5,225 nt of DNA, from contig JACNKJ010000014.1 in the NCBI GenBank assembly GCA_014382085.1, positions 1 through 5,225 on the forward strand, written 5' to 3'. The notes beneath the pieces are model-generated. The model was given only the letters and a program-made list of their open reading frames with translations. It had not been told where the DNA came from and made no database searches. Position numbers and translations under genes: made by a program. This DNA is from a bacterium (GTDB lineage Bacteria; Krumholzibacteriota; Krumholzibacteriia; JACNKJ01). Positions 4,580 to 5,225 of this stretch are shown piece after piece (the first letter of the stretch is position 1; every line of letters starts with the position of its first letter).

Positions 4580-5225
4580 GCCGCCTCCTCATAGATCTTC
4601 CGCGCAGCGCCGAAGACCTTGGGTTTGGTGGCCCGGTCGATGAGCGGTGTGGCGGCGTTCATCAATAGGATGGCGAAGCTCACGCCCTCGGGATAGCCGC
4701 CCCAAAGGCGAATGACCGCCGTGAGCAGGCCGCAACCCACACCGAAGATGAGCATGCCCTTGCGCGTGACCGGGCTGGTGACCATGTCGGTGGCCATGAA
4801 GAAGGCTCCTAGGAAGAGCCCGCCCGAAAGCACGTGATAGACAGGGCTCGCATTGTTCTCCGGCGCGATGAGGTGGGCGATGCCCGTCACCAGCGCCACT
4901 GTGGCGATCATGCCCACGGGAATCTGCCAACGGATGAGCCCCTTCCAAAGTAGGAAGAGACCGCCGAGGAGCAGCGCCACCACGCTGGCCTCGCCCAGGC
5001 TGCCGCCACGGGCGCCGATGAAGAGATCCATGAGCGGCGTGAGTTCCACATCGCCCAGGGGCTTGCCGAGAGCAACGGCTTCGCTCAAGGCGCCTAATGG
5101 TGTAGCGCCGGTTTCCGCGTCCACCACAGTCGGGCCGTCCGGACGCGCCCATGTGGTCATCTGCACCGGGAAGGAAATGAGCAGGAAGACGCGGGCCACC
5201 AGCGCGGGATTAAACGGGTTGGTGC
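4576..5225 (-). CDS. rnfD: Rnf electron-transport complex subunit D (partial, 5' end off the right edge)
   Basis: This is the C-terminal two thirds (about 215 codons) of a multi-spanning RnfD/NqrB-family subunit that carries a covalent FMN. The frame is open to the window edge and already reads conserved family sequence there (T-N-P-F-N-P-A-L-V-A-R-V-F-L), so the GTG at 5199 is internal and the true start is outside. DAETGATPL (codons about 5121-5095) is the flavinylation motif, with the Thr of GAT, codon 5103-5101, as the FMN site. Further hallmarks are F-I-G-A-R-G-G-S-L-G-E-A-S (just before a membrane span), GAFFMATDMVTSP, and WGGYPEGVSFAILLMNA followed by P-L-I-D near the end. About five membrane spans are visible. 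It ends in an ATGA overlap with rnfG. Roughly the first 110-130 residues of a normal RnfD are missing only because the window stops. Confidence 0.95.
   Translation of the reverse strand, partial: TNPFNPALVARVFLLISFPVQMTTWARPDGPTVVDAETGATPLGALSEAVALGKPLGDVELTPLMDLFIGARGGSLGEASVVALLLGGLFLLWKGLIRWQIPVGMIATVALVTGIAHLIAPENNASPVYHVLSGGLFLGAFFMATDMVTSPVTRKGMLIFGVGCGLLTAVIRLWGGYPEGVSFAILLMNAATPLIDRATKPKVFGAARKIYEEAA

Noticed and set aside
4041..4592. Minus-strand open frame of 183 codons overlapping rnfG
   Set aside because: It is the +1 shadow of rnfG with an Arg/Gly/His-rich product and no family motifs.
4589..5152. Minus-strand open frame of 187 codons overlapping rnfD
   Set aside because: It is an out-of-frame shadow of rnfD, Arg-rich and without motifs, while the rnfD frame shows clear family hallmarks.

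Overview
The window is GC-rich by eye, tightly packed chromosomal DNA from a Gram-negative (diderm) bacterium. Two genes encode lipoproteins with clean lipoboxes, and an Rnf-type membrane electron-transport operon runs in from the right edge. The mix of a beta-helix lipoprotein of the NosD/DUF1565 type, a kinase-like protein with degenerate motifs and an Rnf operon resembles poorly cultivated FCB-group lineages (such as Krumholzibacteriota or Eisenbacteria) or Myxococcota relatives. That placement is an impression from protein style only and is weak. I see no mobile element, CRISPR array, tRNA or rRNA.

Layout, left to right. (1) 1-728, minus strand: the N-terminal 242 codons of a protein that looks like a shrunken Ser/Thr pseudokinase followed by a degenerate NTPase-like segment; the gene runs off the left edge. 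(2) 729-884: divergent promoter region with an AT-rich dyad. (3) 885-2719, plus strand: two overlapping lipoprotein genes, a right-handed beta-helix lipoprotein and an ApbE-type FAD:protein FMN transferase. (4) 2716-3205, minus strand: a small membrane protein and an upstream ABM-fold, IsdG-like putative heme monooxygenase that starts with TTG. Their transcript meets the apbE transcript head-on, and the two stop codons share the palindrome CTAG. (5) 3206-3329: intergenic, with a rho-independent terminator and a 14-bp perfect palindrome. (6) 3330-5225, minus strand: rnfE, rnfG and the 3' two thirds of rnfD, linked by ATGA stop/start overlaps.

How the parts fit. RnfD and RnfG each carry the D-x-x-T-G-A-T flavinylation motif, on which ApbE-family enzymes attach FMN to threonine outside the cytoplasmic membrane. 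The apbE gene is about 600 bp from the end of the rnf operon, so the window holds both the modifying enzyme and its two likely substrates. RnfE keeps the two membrane cysteines that help bind the intramembrane [2Fe-2S] cluster, and also has a C-terminal CxxCxxC tail that may be an unusual addition. The putative heme monooxygenase between the two units hints at redox or iron themes, but nothing in the sequence ties it functionally to Rnf. I did not find a clearly novel multi-gene system. The best leads are the pseudokinase-like protein, the RnfE cysteine tail and the coupled beta-helix/ApbE lipoprotein pair.
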